Positions 1 through 12,045 of a DNA stretch of 64,000 nucleotides are shown in pieces. The notes under the pieces were generated by a model, which worked only from the letters and a program-made list of their open reading frames with translations, did no database searches and had not been told where the DNA came from. The stretch spans positions 34,314,001 through 34,378,000 of the forward strand of contig CM051518.1 of NCBI GenBank assembly GCA_028015205.1, read 5' to 3'. Position 1 is the first letter of the stretch, and every line of letters starts with the position of its first letter. The DNA comes from Mytilisepta virgata. Its lineage: Eukaryota > Mollusca > Bivalvia > Mytilida > Mytilidae. The position numbers and the translations under genes were made by a program.

Positions 1-5
1 ACCAC

Positions 6-190
6 CATTGAAATCAATCCAAGAATTATCCATAAGAGAAACTGTGTGACTCAAGGGAAAGGATTGTGATCCATATGTGTAGACAAGAGAAAATTAAATT
101 TATAAAAACTGCTCAGTTGTTTCCATTATAACAGGAATATAAAAAAACTGTGCTCTGACTAAATTTTAATTTTTTCTGTATCATAAGATA

Positions 191-222
<32 letters not shown>

Positions 223-277
223 CGTTGTAGCATATACATGTAACATACTGTAAACTATTTGAATTTTGTTGCAACAG
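6..277. repeat. Segmental duplicate X, copy 1
   Basis: This block is nearly identical to 5176-5445, and its last ~100 bases also match 2905-2999. It holds an (AT)n tract near 195-221. Its right end is the last ~30 bases of the STIP1 STI1-domain exon together with that exon's splice donor. Relative to 5176-5445 I see a longer AT run and one base change in the exon-derived part (gaattttg versus ggattttg). The six bases before it (accacc) look like the edge of the minisatellite seen at 3.0-5.1 kb, so the satellite-plus-X unit may continue to the left. Confidence 0.85.
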
Positions 278-279
278 TT

Positions 280-736
280 GGCTCAAGACCTGCAATGAAC
301 TTTGACCTGAGGGATACAAAAGAAGTCCATTAAAAAAATTATAATTGCACCATGATATATGGACCTACTGTAACAAAACCAACCATGATAACTGAATAAC
401 TAGTATTGTTTTAAAGGCGTATTTACCTGAGACATTTGACATAGAAATATTGAAAGGATTAAATGAATAAAACCAAGAAAATTTTTATTCTACATGGAGA
501 GCATGAAAGAGGTACATTTTACTTTGCGGATGGAGACTTTTTTACCATGGCTCGTGATTTCTGAAATTACGGAAAAAGTAGACTGACTTCACACCCCGAG
601 ATTTTAACTGGATATGTGCCATTGTATGGCGATCGTTTTGAGCTATCTCCCATGTTTCAACGAAACGTACAGACTTAATGGCAGCCTATTATTTCATGAC
701 TTCTGTAACAAGAAAACAATTGCGCGGCTTGACCCA
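280..736. repeat. Segmental duplicate Y, copy 1
   Basis: These 457 bases recur in direct orientation at 2440-2896. On reading I noticed a single difference (gcgtattt versus gcatattt), so the duplication is very recent. No coding potential is seen. The block lies inside the STIP1 transcription unit, downstream of its third visible exon on the minus strand. Confidence 0.9.
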
Positions 737-2436
737 ACTTGACGTCATGATCTCAAACGTGTGTAAAGGAATATTTTGTGATGCTGATCCATCCTGTAAT
801 CAACTGATGGAGAAACTAGGGTCAGTATAATTCCTTAAGTATGTATTTAACACAAAAAGTATAAAATGTTTGCATACGGTCCAAAACTTTAATGTAATGC
901 TTTAAAAAAGAATGCAAAAGAGGTGAAAATGGGGTTTTCTAAATTTGAACAGTCCATATGTAATGTAAATCTTGTGCAATAATTTTTTTTACATATATTA
1001 CAAAGTAAAATGAAAAAATTATTGTTCTTTTTACTAAAATCTTTAAAAAAATTGTCATTCCTTAAAATTCTAGAAACCCAAATACCCCCCCCCCCCCCAA
1101 CCGGAAGTTGTAATATGTATGATGTAAACATTGAAACACATATGTTTGTGTGAATAAATACACAGGGATTTTGCATTGCTATTAATAATATATTACAGGT
1201 CAGTTATTGTATGATGAAAAATTCTCACTATAAGCAGGAAACACATGCTTTTTATTTAGATGTATCAATTTTGGCGAGACTGCATACATGTCATGTAACA
1301 AGGACAATTGTAAACACGAACAGGTGGTTGCATTGAAAACCACAGCTAAATAATTGTAACATTAGATGAATGTATTTAATGGAAATAGATGCAAAGAGAC
1401 CTATATCATCCACAAATCCCTTTGAACAAGAATTTTAAACCAACATTTACCAATAACAGGTTGAATAAATTCTTGTGATTTAGAATTTGCAGTTTCTCAA
1501 TTGTAAAGGGGAGTAACTCATTATGACAGCATGTAACTTAAATGTACATGTATTACTGAATTTATTTGGTTTTTAAACTTTTAATATCAGGCAGCAAAAT
1601 GGACTGTTCTATTGTTCCTGTAAATTTATAAGCTTATACACTTATACACATACTGATGAATTATTTAAAAGTGCACATGTGATTGTGTAATGGAAAAAAT
1701 TCATTCTCCTTGGTTGCTATGCATTTTTTCCTCAATGCAAATCCTTGGTTACTACTTGTAGATTAATATTTTTTTCTTTAATCATTTATCGTTGAAATGT
1801 TAAGGATAGGACTAGTTGTGCTTTACAATACTTGGTGACGTCATAAAGTTATGACATCATAATTCATATAACATCATAATTTGTTCGCCTTCAAGATGTT
1901 TACATTTTTCAGACATAGAAACTGCAAATTTTTAAATAGCTGTAAAATTGTTAATACTGGGCAGATTTTGACAGTTGACCCCATTTTAGATTCGTCTTTA
2001 CATAATCTAGCTATTAGTTAAAAAATATTGAACTTTTTTGTGAGCATGTGAAAATTTCAAGCTGAAACTTTTAAAATGACGGATAATAATTTTCAAAATT
2101 TGCAATATTTCAGCCTAAAAAAATATAAAAAGTTACCTTTATTTGTCTGTTATATGATTTTTTTAAAAGTATAAATATTAATGATAATTTTAGAAGGCAT
2201 TAGTGAGTTCCAAAGAGTAAACTGAGGCTCTAAATATATCAGTAATGAATCTTGGTTTTTTCACTGATTTTTGGTTTTTATTCATGAAATAAACATGTTT
2301 GCATTATGCCCAAATTTAAGCTGAATCTTTCTTATTTTCTTTCAGATCTGAAAAATATTGCACAGTTATGTTCAGGAAAAGCTTCCGCACCAACCAAATA
2401 CCATAATGTAGAGAAAATTTATATGTCATATTTCAA
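737..2436. other. Intronic DNA, no gene seen
   Basis: This is AT-rich sequence between the two Y duplicates. The only open frames are short and low-complexity. There is a poly-C tract at about 1086-1098. I recognise no exon, RNA gene or mobile-element end. It presumably belongs to a STIP1 intron, because STIP1 exons lie upstream on the minus strand and the gene must continue to the left. Confidence 0.6.
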
Positions 2437-2439
2437 TAT

Positions 2440-2896
2440 GGCTCAAGACCTGCAATGAACTTTGACCTGAGGGATACAAAAGAAGTCCATTAAAAAAATT
2501 ATAATTGCACCATGATATATGGACCTACTGTAACAAAACCAACCATGATAACTGAATAACTAGTATTGTTTTAAAGGCATATTTACCTGAGACATTTGAC
2601 ATAGAAATATTGAAAGGATTAAATGAATAAAACCAAGAAAATTTTTATTCTACATGGAGAGCATGAAAGAGGTACATTTTACTTTGCGGATGGAGACTTT
2701 TTTACCATGGCTCGTGATTTCTGAAATTACGGAAAAAGTAGACTGACTTCACACCCCGAGATTTTAACTGGATATGTGCCATTGTATGGCGATCGTTTTG
2801 AGCTATCTCCCATGTTTCAACGAAACGTACAGACTTAATGGCAGCCTATTATTTCATGACTTCTGTAACAAGAAAACAATTGCGCGGCTTGACCCA
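2440..2896. repeat. Segmental duplicate Y, copy 2
   Basis: This is the direct duplicate of 280-736 with essentially no divergence. Right after it comes a shortened copy of the end of block X (2905-2999), and the minisatellite starts there. Confidence 0.9.
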
Positions 2897-2904
2897 GTTG
2901 TATC

Positions 2905-2999
2905 ATACATTACCAAATACATATATATATATATATATACGTTGTAGCATATACATGTAACATACTGTAAACTATTTGGATTTTGTTGCAACAGTTGTA
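2905..2999. repeat. Partial duplicate of X with STIP1 exon tail
   Basis: This short copy of the right end of block X has an (AT)n tract at about 2921-2939. It ends in ~30 bases that match the 3' end of the STIP1 exon at 5411-5552, including the CAACAGTTGTATCAT stretch. The first satellite repeat follows immediately. Confidence 0.8.
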
Positions 3000-5105
3000 T
3001 CATACATTACCAAATACATTACCAAACTAACCAGATTTTCCTACATCACTGAGCCATACATTACCAAACTAACCACATTTTCCTTCACCACTGAGCCATA
3101 CATTGCCAAACTAACCAGATTTTCCTACATCGCTGAGTCATACATTGCCAAACTAACAGATTTTCCTACATCACTGAGCCATACATTACCAAACTAACCA
3201 GATTTTCCTACATCAATGAGCCATACATTGCATAACTAACAGATTTTCCTTCATCACTGAGCCATACATTGCCAAACAAACCAGATTTTCCTAGATCACT
3301 GAGCCATACATTGCCAAACTAACAGATTTTCCTTCATCACTAAGCCATAAATTGCCAAACTAACCACCAGATTTTCCTACATCACTGAGCCATACATTGC
3401 CAAACTAACAGATTTTCCTTCGTCATTGAGCCATACATTGCCAAATTAACCACCAGATTTTCCTACATCACTGTGCCATACATTGCCAAACTAACAGATT
3501 TTCCTATATCACTGTGCCATACATTGCCAAACTAACCAGATTTTCCTACATCACTGAGCCATACATTGCCAACCTAACCCGATTTTCCTACATCACTGAG
3601 CCATACATTGCCAAACTAACCAGATTTTCCTACATCACTGAGCCATACATTGCCAAACTAACCAGATTTTCCTACATCACTGAGCCATACATTGCCAAAG
3701 TAACCAGATTTTCCTACATCACTGAACCATACACTGCCAAACTAACCAGATTTTCCTACATCACTGATCCATACATTTCCAAACTAATCAGATTTTACTA
3801 CATCACTGAGCCATACACTGCCTAACTAACCAGATTTTCCTACATCAATGAGCCATACATTGCCTGCCTAACATTTTCCTTCATCACTGAGCCATAAATT
3901 GCCAAACAAACCAGATTTTCCTATATCACAGAGCCATACATTGCCAAACTAACCAGATTTTCCTACATCACTGAGCCATACACTGCCAAACTAACAGATT
4001 TTCCTTCATCACTAAGTCATGCATTGCCAAACTAACCACCAGATTTTCCTACATCACTGAGCCATACATTGCCAAACTAACAAATTTTCCTTCATCAATG
4101 AGCCATACATTGCCAAATTAACCACCAGATTTTTCTCCATCACTGTGCCATACATTGCCAAACTAACCACATGTTCCTACATCACTGAGCCATTCATTGC
4201 CTAGCTAACAGATTTTCCTTCATCACTGAGCCATACTTTGCCAAACAAACAAGACTCTCCTACATCACTGAAACATACATTGCCTAACAGATTTTCCTAC
4301 ATCACTGAGCCATACATTGCCAAACTTACCAGATTTTCCTACATCACTGAGCCATACATTGCCAAACAAACCAGATTTTCCTACATCACTGAGCCATACA
4401 TTGCCAAACTAACCAGATTTTCCTATATCACTGTGCAATACATTGCCAAACAAACCAGACTTTCCTACATCACTGAGACATACATTGCCTAACTAACAGA
4501 TTTTCCTTCACAACTGAGCCATACATTGCCAAACTAACCACCAGATTTACCTACATCACTGTGCCATACATTGCCAAACTAACAGATTTTCCTTCATCAC
4601 TAAGCCATACATTGCCAAACTAACCACCAGATTTTCCTACATCAGCTTGCCATACATTGCCAAACTAACAAATTTTCCTATATTACTGTGCTATGCATTG
4701 CCAAACTAACCACCAGATTTTCCTACATCATTGAGCCATACATTGCCAAACAGATTTTCCTTCATCACTGAGCCATACATTGCCAAACTAACCACCAAAT
4801 TTTCCTACATCAGCGTGGCATACATTGCCAAACTAACAAATTTTTCCTATATTACTGTGCTATGCATTGACAAACTAACCACCAGATTTTCCTACATCAC
4901 TGAGCCATACATTGCCAAACAGATTTTCCTTCATCACTGAGCCATACATTGCCAAACTAACCACCAAATTTTCCTACATCAGCTTGCCATACATTGCCAA
5001 ACTAACAAATTTTCCTATATTACTGTGCTATGCATTGCCAAACTAACCACCAGATTTTCCTACATCACTGAGCCGTATATCGCCAAACTAACAACCAGGT
5101 TTTCC
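2998..5105. repeat. ~42-bp minisatellite, about 50 copies
   Basis: The tandem unit is built from GAGCCATACATTGCC, AAACTAACCAGATTTTCC and TACATCACT. Units are mostly 42 bp, with 39-bp and 45-bp versions that differ by loss of AC-type triplets or gain of an extra ACC (AACAGA, AACCAGA, AACCACCAGA). Because period changes are multiples of three, several plus-strand frames stay open and read as repeated 14-residue units (PYIAKLTRFSYITE). There is no start context, splice signal or recognisable protein, so I treat those frames as by-products. The array lies in a STIP1 intron, antisense to the gene. Confidence 0.93.
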
Positions 5106-5175
5106 TGTTAGAAAATCTGTTTAAAAACAAAGGGCAAACTATGGTACTAGTTAATGAAATATTTCCTGAAAGTTT

Positions 5176-5445
5176 CATTGAAATCAATCCAAGAATTATC
5201 CATAAGAGAAACTGTGTGACTCAAGGGAAAGGATTGTGATCCATATGTGTAGACAAGAGAAAATTAAATTTATAAAAACTGCTCAGTTGTTTCCATTATA
5301 ACAGGAATATAAAAAAACTGTGCTCTGACTAAATTTTAATTTTTTCTGTATCATAAGATACCAATATATATATATATATATATACGTTGTAGCATATACA
5401 TGTAACATACTGTAAACTATTTGGATTTTGTTGCAACAGTTGTAT
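5176..5445. repeat. Segmental duplicate X, copy at the real exon
   Basis: This is nearly identical to 6-277. It covers intronic sequence with an (AT)n tract plus the last ~35 bases of the STIP1 exon at 5411-5552. Because the complete exon is here, this copy is probably the source and the other two are partial duplicates. Confidence 0.85.
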
Positions 5446-5552
5446 CATCATTCTATAATCTGGCTGTTTTAAATATTCCCGTGTTTTAGGGTGGGCTTCA
5501 AGTCGTTGCATTAAATCGGGATAGGCAAATGGACTCCCAATCGGTTGACTTC
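5411..5552 (-). CDS. STIP1: STIP1 (HOP/STI1) exon, first STI1 domain (partial gene)
   Basis: This exon encodes the start of the first STI1 (DP1) domain of stress-induced phosphoprotein 1, the cytosolic adaptor that hands clients from Hsp70 to Hsp90. The minus-strand translation reads GSPFAYPDLMQRLEAHPKTR, then EYLKQPDYRMMIQLLQQNP. From knowledge of the family, this matches the NPF-x-MPNLYQKLE-x-DPRTR region of human STIP1. The acceptor is CTGCAG before 5552 and the donor is GTATGT at 5410. The 142-nt exon begins with two bases that complete the split glycine codon of the exon at 12484-12625 and ends in phase 2, so the phases fit. Its last ~30 bases are duplicated twice to the left. The next exon is not seen and probably lies beyond the window. 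Confidence 0.85.
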
Positions 5553-5604
5553 CTGCAGGTCCTAAATCAAAATATGTCCTTGTGATAAAATATTGTAGTG
5601 ACAT

Positions 5605-6189
5605 AAAACAGTGAATTTGTCTACATAAATCCGTTCCCAGAAAGAAAATTTTAATGGGAAAAAGGGGTGTTTAATTTCCATAAAATAATTTATTGTATAT
5701 TATGATGCAAGAATTACTGCATCTCTCTCTTTCCGTAAAATAATTGTAAAAAGTACTACTGGCAATATACCCTTTGTTTCTAATAGTCGTAATTATTGTC
5801 TTTTCCACAACTTACATGTAAATGCCTAAAACATTTTAGGAGAATGGATTTTTTTATTTTTTGTGTGCAATTCATTGATATTTGCATAAAATATGACATC
5901 ACCACAAACAAATATAAATTTTATTTTCAAAAGTTTGAATCATCCTGTCTTTTAGGGCATACCTACTGTGATTTAAAATGTACAGAATTGTCCAGAATTT
6001 TTAATCAAGAAATGAGTTGTCAAAGTATGTGGGACACATTACAGGATTAACCAATTTAGTTTATAATTAATGTATATAGAATTGACTAAAATGCTTTTAT
6101 ATAATAAATAAGGATGTAGTGTTATTAAATAACATATTTTTTTTGTTATGTAATACTCAATGACAAAACAAAACTTGGCAAAATAATAG
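5605..6189. other. STIP1 intron, nothing recognised
   Basis: This is unique-looking AT-rich intron sequence between the STI1 exon and the nested palindrome-headed elements. Short open frames show no recognisable protein. Confidence 0.5.
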
Positions 6190-7166
6190 AAATAAAATGC
6201 TCCGCTGGGCGCAGCTAGATACGACCGCAGATGTCGAACCCTGAATAGTTGGGGCAATTATGAACACAACATTCAAGCTTGATACAATACTGAATTTGGA
6301 TTGTGAATAAATATTTGACACAGCATAGGTTTCTGACACAGAATGAATGTTGTCTAAGAACTTAAAATTTTTTAATTTACCTATTCAAACCATATCAGTA
6401 TTATTTGTTTTTATATATAAATCAGAAATAACCAATTTAAAATTTAAAATTGGGCACACATATCAATTTCTTGCTATTGCGCAATACTGTGCAATTGAAA
6501 ATTTCTTCAAATATTTGACACATAATAGGTTTCTGACACAGAATAACTGAAATCAAAGAACTTAGAATTGGTCATATGAGTTGAATTTATATTCAATTTT
6601 TTGCTTCTTGTGCAATACAATATGCTGTGGAGAATTGCCCCCCCCCCAAAAAAAATAATAATTTACCCCTTTTTTTAGCTTTTGTGCAATACACTATGAA
6701 GTTGCACATTGACCCCCCCCCTCCCAAAAAAAAAACAAAAAACAATAAAATTTAATGTAACCCCCCCCCCTTTTTTTGCTAAAAAAATTTGAAATTTTCT
6801 TTTTAATTTATGAAATATGAAATGAGAAAAAAATTACCACCTCCCCAATTTCTCATTTACCCCCCCCCCCCCCCCTCTAAATTTTGTTTTTAACCCCCCC
6901 CCCCCCCATTTCTTTATAATTGCAACCATAACAGCCCATTTAAATACACCATAACATATTAAAATAGAAAATGACATCATAGTCATGGAATTTGTTAATA
7001 ATAAGGTTTTGATAACATGGCACACATATCAATTTCTTGCTATTGCACAATACTGTGCAATTGAAAATTTCTTCAAATATTTGACACATAATAGGTTTCT
7101 GACACAGAATAACTGAAATAAAGAACTTAGAATTGGTCATATGATTTGAATTTATATTCAATTTTT
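6190..7166 (-). mobile_element. Family F1 element, minus copy, 3' half
   Basis: This is the 3' part (tail at 6190) of a palindrome-headed element on the minus strand. Its other part is 12045-10626. The tail carries the GCGGAGCATTTTATT end and a TGCGGTCGTA-type subterminal motif near 6220-6232. Long C/G runs occur at about 6639, 6713, 6761, 6860 and 6894. An almost identical arm in the opposite orientation lies at 9829-10625. The copy is interrupted exactly at a T run (7162-7166) by the plus-strand F1 element. Confidence 0.8.
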
Positions 7167-10100
7167 ATACGACCGCAAAATTTTTGCGGTCGTATATTGG
7201 TATGACGTTGGCGTCGTCGTCGTCGTCGTCGTCGTCCGTCGTCCGTCGGAGTCTGTAGACATTTGGTTTTCGCACTATAACTTTAGTATAAGTTAATAGA
7301 AATCTATGAAATTTAAACACAAGGTTTATGACCACAAAAGGAAGGTTGGGATTGATTTTGGGAGTTTTGGTCCCAACAGTTTAAGAATCAGGGGCCAAAA
7401 AAGGGCCCAATAAGCATTTTTCTTGGTTTTCGCACAATAACTCTAGTATAAGTAAATAGAAATCTATGAAATTTTAACACAAGGTTTATGACCACAAAAG
7501 GAAGGTTGGGATTGTTTTTGGGAGTTTTGGTCCCAACAGTTTAGGAATTAGGGGCTAAAAAAGGCCCAAATAAGCATTTGTCTTGGTTTTTGCACAATAA
7601 CTTTAGTATAAGTAAATAGAAATCTATGAAATTTAAACACAAGGTTTATGACCACAAAAGGAAGGTTGGGATTGATTTTTGGAGTTTTGGTCCCAACAGT
7701 TTAGGAATTAGGGGCCAAAAGGGTCCAAAATTAAACTTTGTTTGATTTCATCGAAAATTGAACTATTGGGGTTCTTTGATATGCCGAATCTAACCGTGCA
7801 TTTAGATTCTTAATTTTTGGTCCCGTTTTCAAATTGGTCTACATTAAGGTCCAAAGGGTCCAAAATTAAACTTAGTTTGATTTTAACAAAAATTGAATTC
7901 TTGGGGTTCTTTGATATGCTGAATCTAAACATGTACTTAGTTTTTTTTATTATGGGCCCAGTTTTCAAGTTGGTCCAAATCGGGGTCCAAAATTAAACTT
8001 TGTTTGATTTCATCGAAAATTGAACTATTGGGGTTCTTTGATATGCCGAATCTAACCGTGCATTTAGATTCTTAATTTTTGGTCCCGTTTTCAAATTGGT
8101 CTACATTAAGGTCCAAAGGGTCCAAAATTAAACTTAGTTTGATTTTAACAAAAATTGAATTCTTGGGGTTCTTTGATATGCTGAATCTAAACATGTACTT
8201 AGTTTTTTATACGACCGCAAAATTTTTGCGGTCGTATATTGGTATGACGTTGACGTTGGCGTCGTCGTCGTCGTCGTCGTCGTCCGTCGGAGTCTGTAGA
8301 CATTTGGTTTTCGCACTATAACTTTAGTATAAGTTAATAGAAATCTATGAAATTTAAACACAAGGTTTATGACCACAAAAGGAAGGTTCGGATTGATTTT
8401 GGGAGTTTTGGTCCCAACAGTTTAAGAATCAGGGGCCAAAAAAGGGCCCAATAAGCATTTTTCTTGGTTTTCGCACAATAACTCTAGTATAAGTAAATAG
8501 AAATCTATGAAATTTTAACACAAGGTTTATGACCACAAAAGGAAGGTTGGGATTGTTTTTGGGAGTTTTGGTCCCAACAGTTTAGGAATTAGGGGCTAAA
8601 AAAGGCCCAAATAAGCATTTTTCTTGGTTTTTGCACAATAACTTTAGTATAAGTAAATAGAAATCTATGAAATTTAAACACAAGGTTTATGACCACAAAA
8701 GGAAGGTTGGGATTGATTTTTGGAGTTTTGGTCCCAACAGTTTAGGAATTAGGGGCCAAAAGGGTCCAAAATTAAACTTTGTTTGATTTCATCGAAAATT
8801 GAACTATTGGGGTTCTTTGATATGCCGAATCTAACTGTGCATTTAGATTCTTAATTTTTGGTCCCGTTTTCAAATTGGTCTACATTAAGGTCCAAAGGGT
8901 CCAAAATTAAACTTAGTTTGATTTTAACAAAAATTGAATTCTTGGGGTTCTTTGATATGCTGAATCTAAACATGTACTTAGTTTTTTTTATTATGGGCCC
9001 AGTTTTCAAGTTGGTCCAAATCGGGGTCCAAAATTAAACTTTGTTTGATTTCATCGAAAATTGAACTATTGGGGTTCTTTGATATGCCGAATCTAACCGT
9101 GCATTTAGATTCTTAATTTTTGGTCCCGTTTTCAAATTGGTCTACATTAAGGTCCAAAGGGTCCAAAATTAAACTTAGTTTGATTTTAACAAAAATTGAA
9201 TTCTTGGGGTTCTTTGATATGCTGAATCTAAACATGTACTTAGTTTTTTTATTATGGGGGCCCAGTTTTCAAGTTGGTCCAAATCGGGGTCCAAAATTAA
9301 AGCTAAAAAAGGGGTAAATTATTTTTTTGGGGGGTGGGGGCAATTCTCCACAGCATATTGTATCGCACAAGAATTCAAAAATTGAATATAAATTCAAATC
9401 ATATGACCAATTCTAAGTTCTTTATTTCAGTTATTCTGTTTTAGAAACCTATTATGTGTCAAATATTTCAAGAAATTTTCAATTACACAGTATTGTGCAA
9501 TAGCAAGAATCAGTATAATTTAAACCAATTTACATTATTTACATTACAATTAAAGGATAACTTCAGTAACACCCAACAATGACTTCAATCCAAACATATA
9601 TATTGAATAAACTTACAAATCAGAAATTTTAAAATTATATGATACTAACATACATACTACTGCTAACAATTAAATATGACTTAGAGCAAATATGACAACA
9701 TGATTATAAAAATATGTACAAAGAGGGATAACTCTTTTTTTTATCTCAAATTTTGAATATGTGCTGATGAAGCTTTTTTGTTTATCTCATCTAAACTGCT
9801 TTTAAATTATGCATATTTAAAATTTGCCATCCATGACTATGATGTCATTTTCTATTTTAATACGTTATGGTGTATTTAAATGGGCTGTTATGGTTGCAAA
9901 GTATCAAGAGAAATGGGGGGGGGGGGGGGTGAAAACAAAATTTAGGGGGGGGGAATGAGAAATTGGGGAGGGGGCAATTTTTTTCTCATTTCATAATTCA
10001 TAAATTAAAAAGGAAATTTCAAATTTTTTTTAGCAAAAAAGGGGGGGGGGGGGTTACAATAAATTTTATTATTTTTTGTTGTTTTTTTTTTTGGGAGGGG

Positions 10101-10625
10101 GAGTCAATGTGCAACTTCATAGTGTATTGCACAAAAGCTAAAAAAGGGGTAAATTTTTTTTTTTTTTTTTGGGGGGGGGGGGGGCAATTCTCCACAGCAT
10201 ATTGTATTGCACAAGAAGCAAAAAATTGAATATAAATTGAAATCATATGACCAATTCTAAGTTCTTTGGTTTCAGTTATTCTGTGTCAGAAACCTATTAT
10301 GTGTCAAATATTTGAAGAAATTTTCAATTGCACAGTATTGCGCAATAGCAAGAAATTGATATGTGTGCCCAATTTTAAATTGGTTATTTCTGATTTATAT
10401 ATAAAAACAAAAAATACTGATATGGTTTGAATAGGTAAATTAAAAATTTTTAAGTTCTTAGACAACATTCATTCTGTGTCAGAAACCTATGCTGTGTCAA
10501 ATATTTATTCACAATCCAAATTCAGTATTGTATCAAGCTTGAATGTTGTGTTCATAATTGCCCCAACTATTCAGGGTTCGACATCTGCGGTCGTATCTAG
10601 CTGCGCCCAGCGGAGCATTTTATTT
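7167..10625 (+). mobile_element. Family F1 element inserted in an inverted F1 copy
   Basis: The head is a near-loopless palindrome (stem TACGACCGCAAAA) at 7168-7194. It is followed by a (GTC)n microsatellite and then repeats of ~150-170 bp containing GGTTTATGACCACAAAAGG. A second identical head starts at 8209, so the 5' portion is duplicated (7167-8208 and 8209-9303). A 3' region with long G runs follows. The subterminal TGCGGTCGTA at about 10588-10597 is the inverted form of the head, and the element ends at GCGGAGCATTTTATT. It has no plausible coding capacity. The flanks 7150-7166 and 10626 onward rejoin into an uninterrupted F1 sequence on the minus strand, which defines the ends. Confidence 0.8.
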
Positions 10626-12045
10626 GCTTCTTGTGCAATACAATATGCTGTGGAGAATTCCCCCCCCCCCCCAAAAAAAAAAAAAATTTACCCCTTTTTT
10701 AGCTTTAATTTTGGACCCCGATTTGGACCAACTTGAAAACTGGGCCCATAATAAAAAAAACTAAGTACATGTTTAGATTCAGCATATCAAAGAACCCCAA
10801 GAATTCAATTTTTGTTAAATCAAACTAAGTTTAATTTTGGACACTTTAGACCTTAATGTAGACCAATTTGAAAACGGAACCAAAAATTAAGAATCTAAAT
10901 GCACGGTTAGATTCGGCATATCAAAGAACCCCAATAAGTCAATTTTCGATGAAATCAAACAAAGTTTAATTTTGGACCCCGATTTGGACCAACTTGAAAA
11001 CTGGGCCCATAATAAAAAAACTAAGTACATGTTTAGATTCAGCATATCAAAGAACCCCAAGAATTCAATTTTTGTTAAAATCAAACTAAGTTTAATTTTG
11101 GACCCTTTGGACCTTAATGTAGACCAATTTGAAAACGGGACCAAAAATTAAGAATCTAAATGCACAGTTAGATTCGGCATATCAAAGAACCCCAATACTT
11201 CAATTTTCGATGAAATCAAACAAAGTTTAATTTTGGACCCCGATTTGGACCAACTTGAAAACTGGGCCCATAATAAATAAACTAAGTACATGTTTAGATT
11301 CAGCATATGAAAGAACCCCAAGAATTCAATTTTTGTTAAAATCAAACTAAGTTTAATTTTGGACCCTTTGGACCTTAATGTAGACCAATTTGAAAACGGG
11401 ACCAAAAATTAAGAATCTAAAGGCACAGTTAGATTCGGCATATCAAAGAACCCCAATACTTCAATTTTCGATGAAATCAAACAAAGTTTAATTTTGGACC
11501 CTTTTGGCCCCTAATTCCTAAACTGTTGGGACCAAAACTCCAAAAATCAATCCCAACCTTCCTTTTGTGGTCATAAACCTTGTGTTTAAATTTCATAGAT
11601 TTCTATTTACTTATACTAAAGTTATTGTGCAAAAACCAAGAAAAATGCTTATTTGGGCCCTTTTTAGCCCCTACTTCCTAAACTGTTGGGACCAAAACTC
11701 CCAAAAACAATCCCAACCTTCCTTTTGTGGTCATAAACCTTGTGTTAAAATTTCATAGATTTCTATTTACTTATACTAGAGTTATTGTGCGAAAACCAAG
11801 AAAAATGCTTATTGGGCCCTTTTTTGGCCCCTGATTCTTAAACTGTTGGGACCAAAACTCCCAAAATCAATCCGAACCTTCCTTTTGTGGTCATAAACCT
11901 TGTGTTTAAATTTCATAGATTTCTATTAACTTATACTAAAGTTATAGTGCGAAAACCAAATGTCTTCGGACGACGACGCAGACGACGGACGACGACGACG
12001 CCAACGTCATACCAATATACGACCGCAAAAATTTTGCGGTCGTAT
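10626..12045 (-). mobile_element. Family F1 element, minus copy, 5' half
   Basis: The head palindrome (stem TACGACCGCAAAA) lies at 12018-12044. A GTC-type microsatellite is at about 11966-12003, and the F1 tandem core is read toward lower coordinates. It stops at 10626 within the same T run where the minus copy continues at 7166. The whole minus element (6190-7166 plus 10626-12045) is therefore ~2.4 kb once the 3.46 kb insertion is removed. Confidence 0.8.

Noticed and set aside
251..277. An extra STIP1 exon at the left edge (and at 2968-2999)
   Set aside because: Only the last ~30 bases and the donor are present, with no acceptor. These are partial segmental duplicates of the exon at 5411-5552.
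2976..4940. Plus-strand frames encoding repeated PYIAKLTRFSYITE units as a repetitive protein
   Set aside because: They are by-products of a minisatellite whose period is a multiple of three. Stops break every frame, there are no starts or splice signals, and the array is antisense within a STIP1 intron.
2998..5105. CRISPR-like array
   Set aside because: There are no unique spacers; the whole unit is repeated, and this is animal DNA.
6190..10625. A giant TIR transposon with ~790-bp inverted repeats
   Set aside because: The junctions show one F1 element nested in an inverted F1 copy, which explains the arms without a separate transposon.
7900..11405. Several similar ~65-85 residue frames (MVPFSNWSTLRSKGSKIKL type)
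   Set aside because: They are the tandem core of F1 read in one frame; they vary with the repeats and have no gene context.
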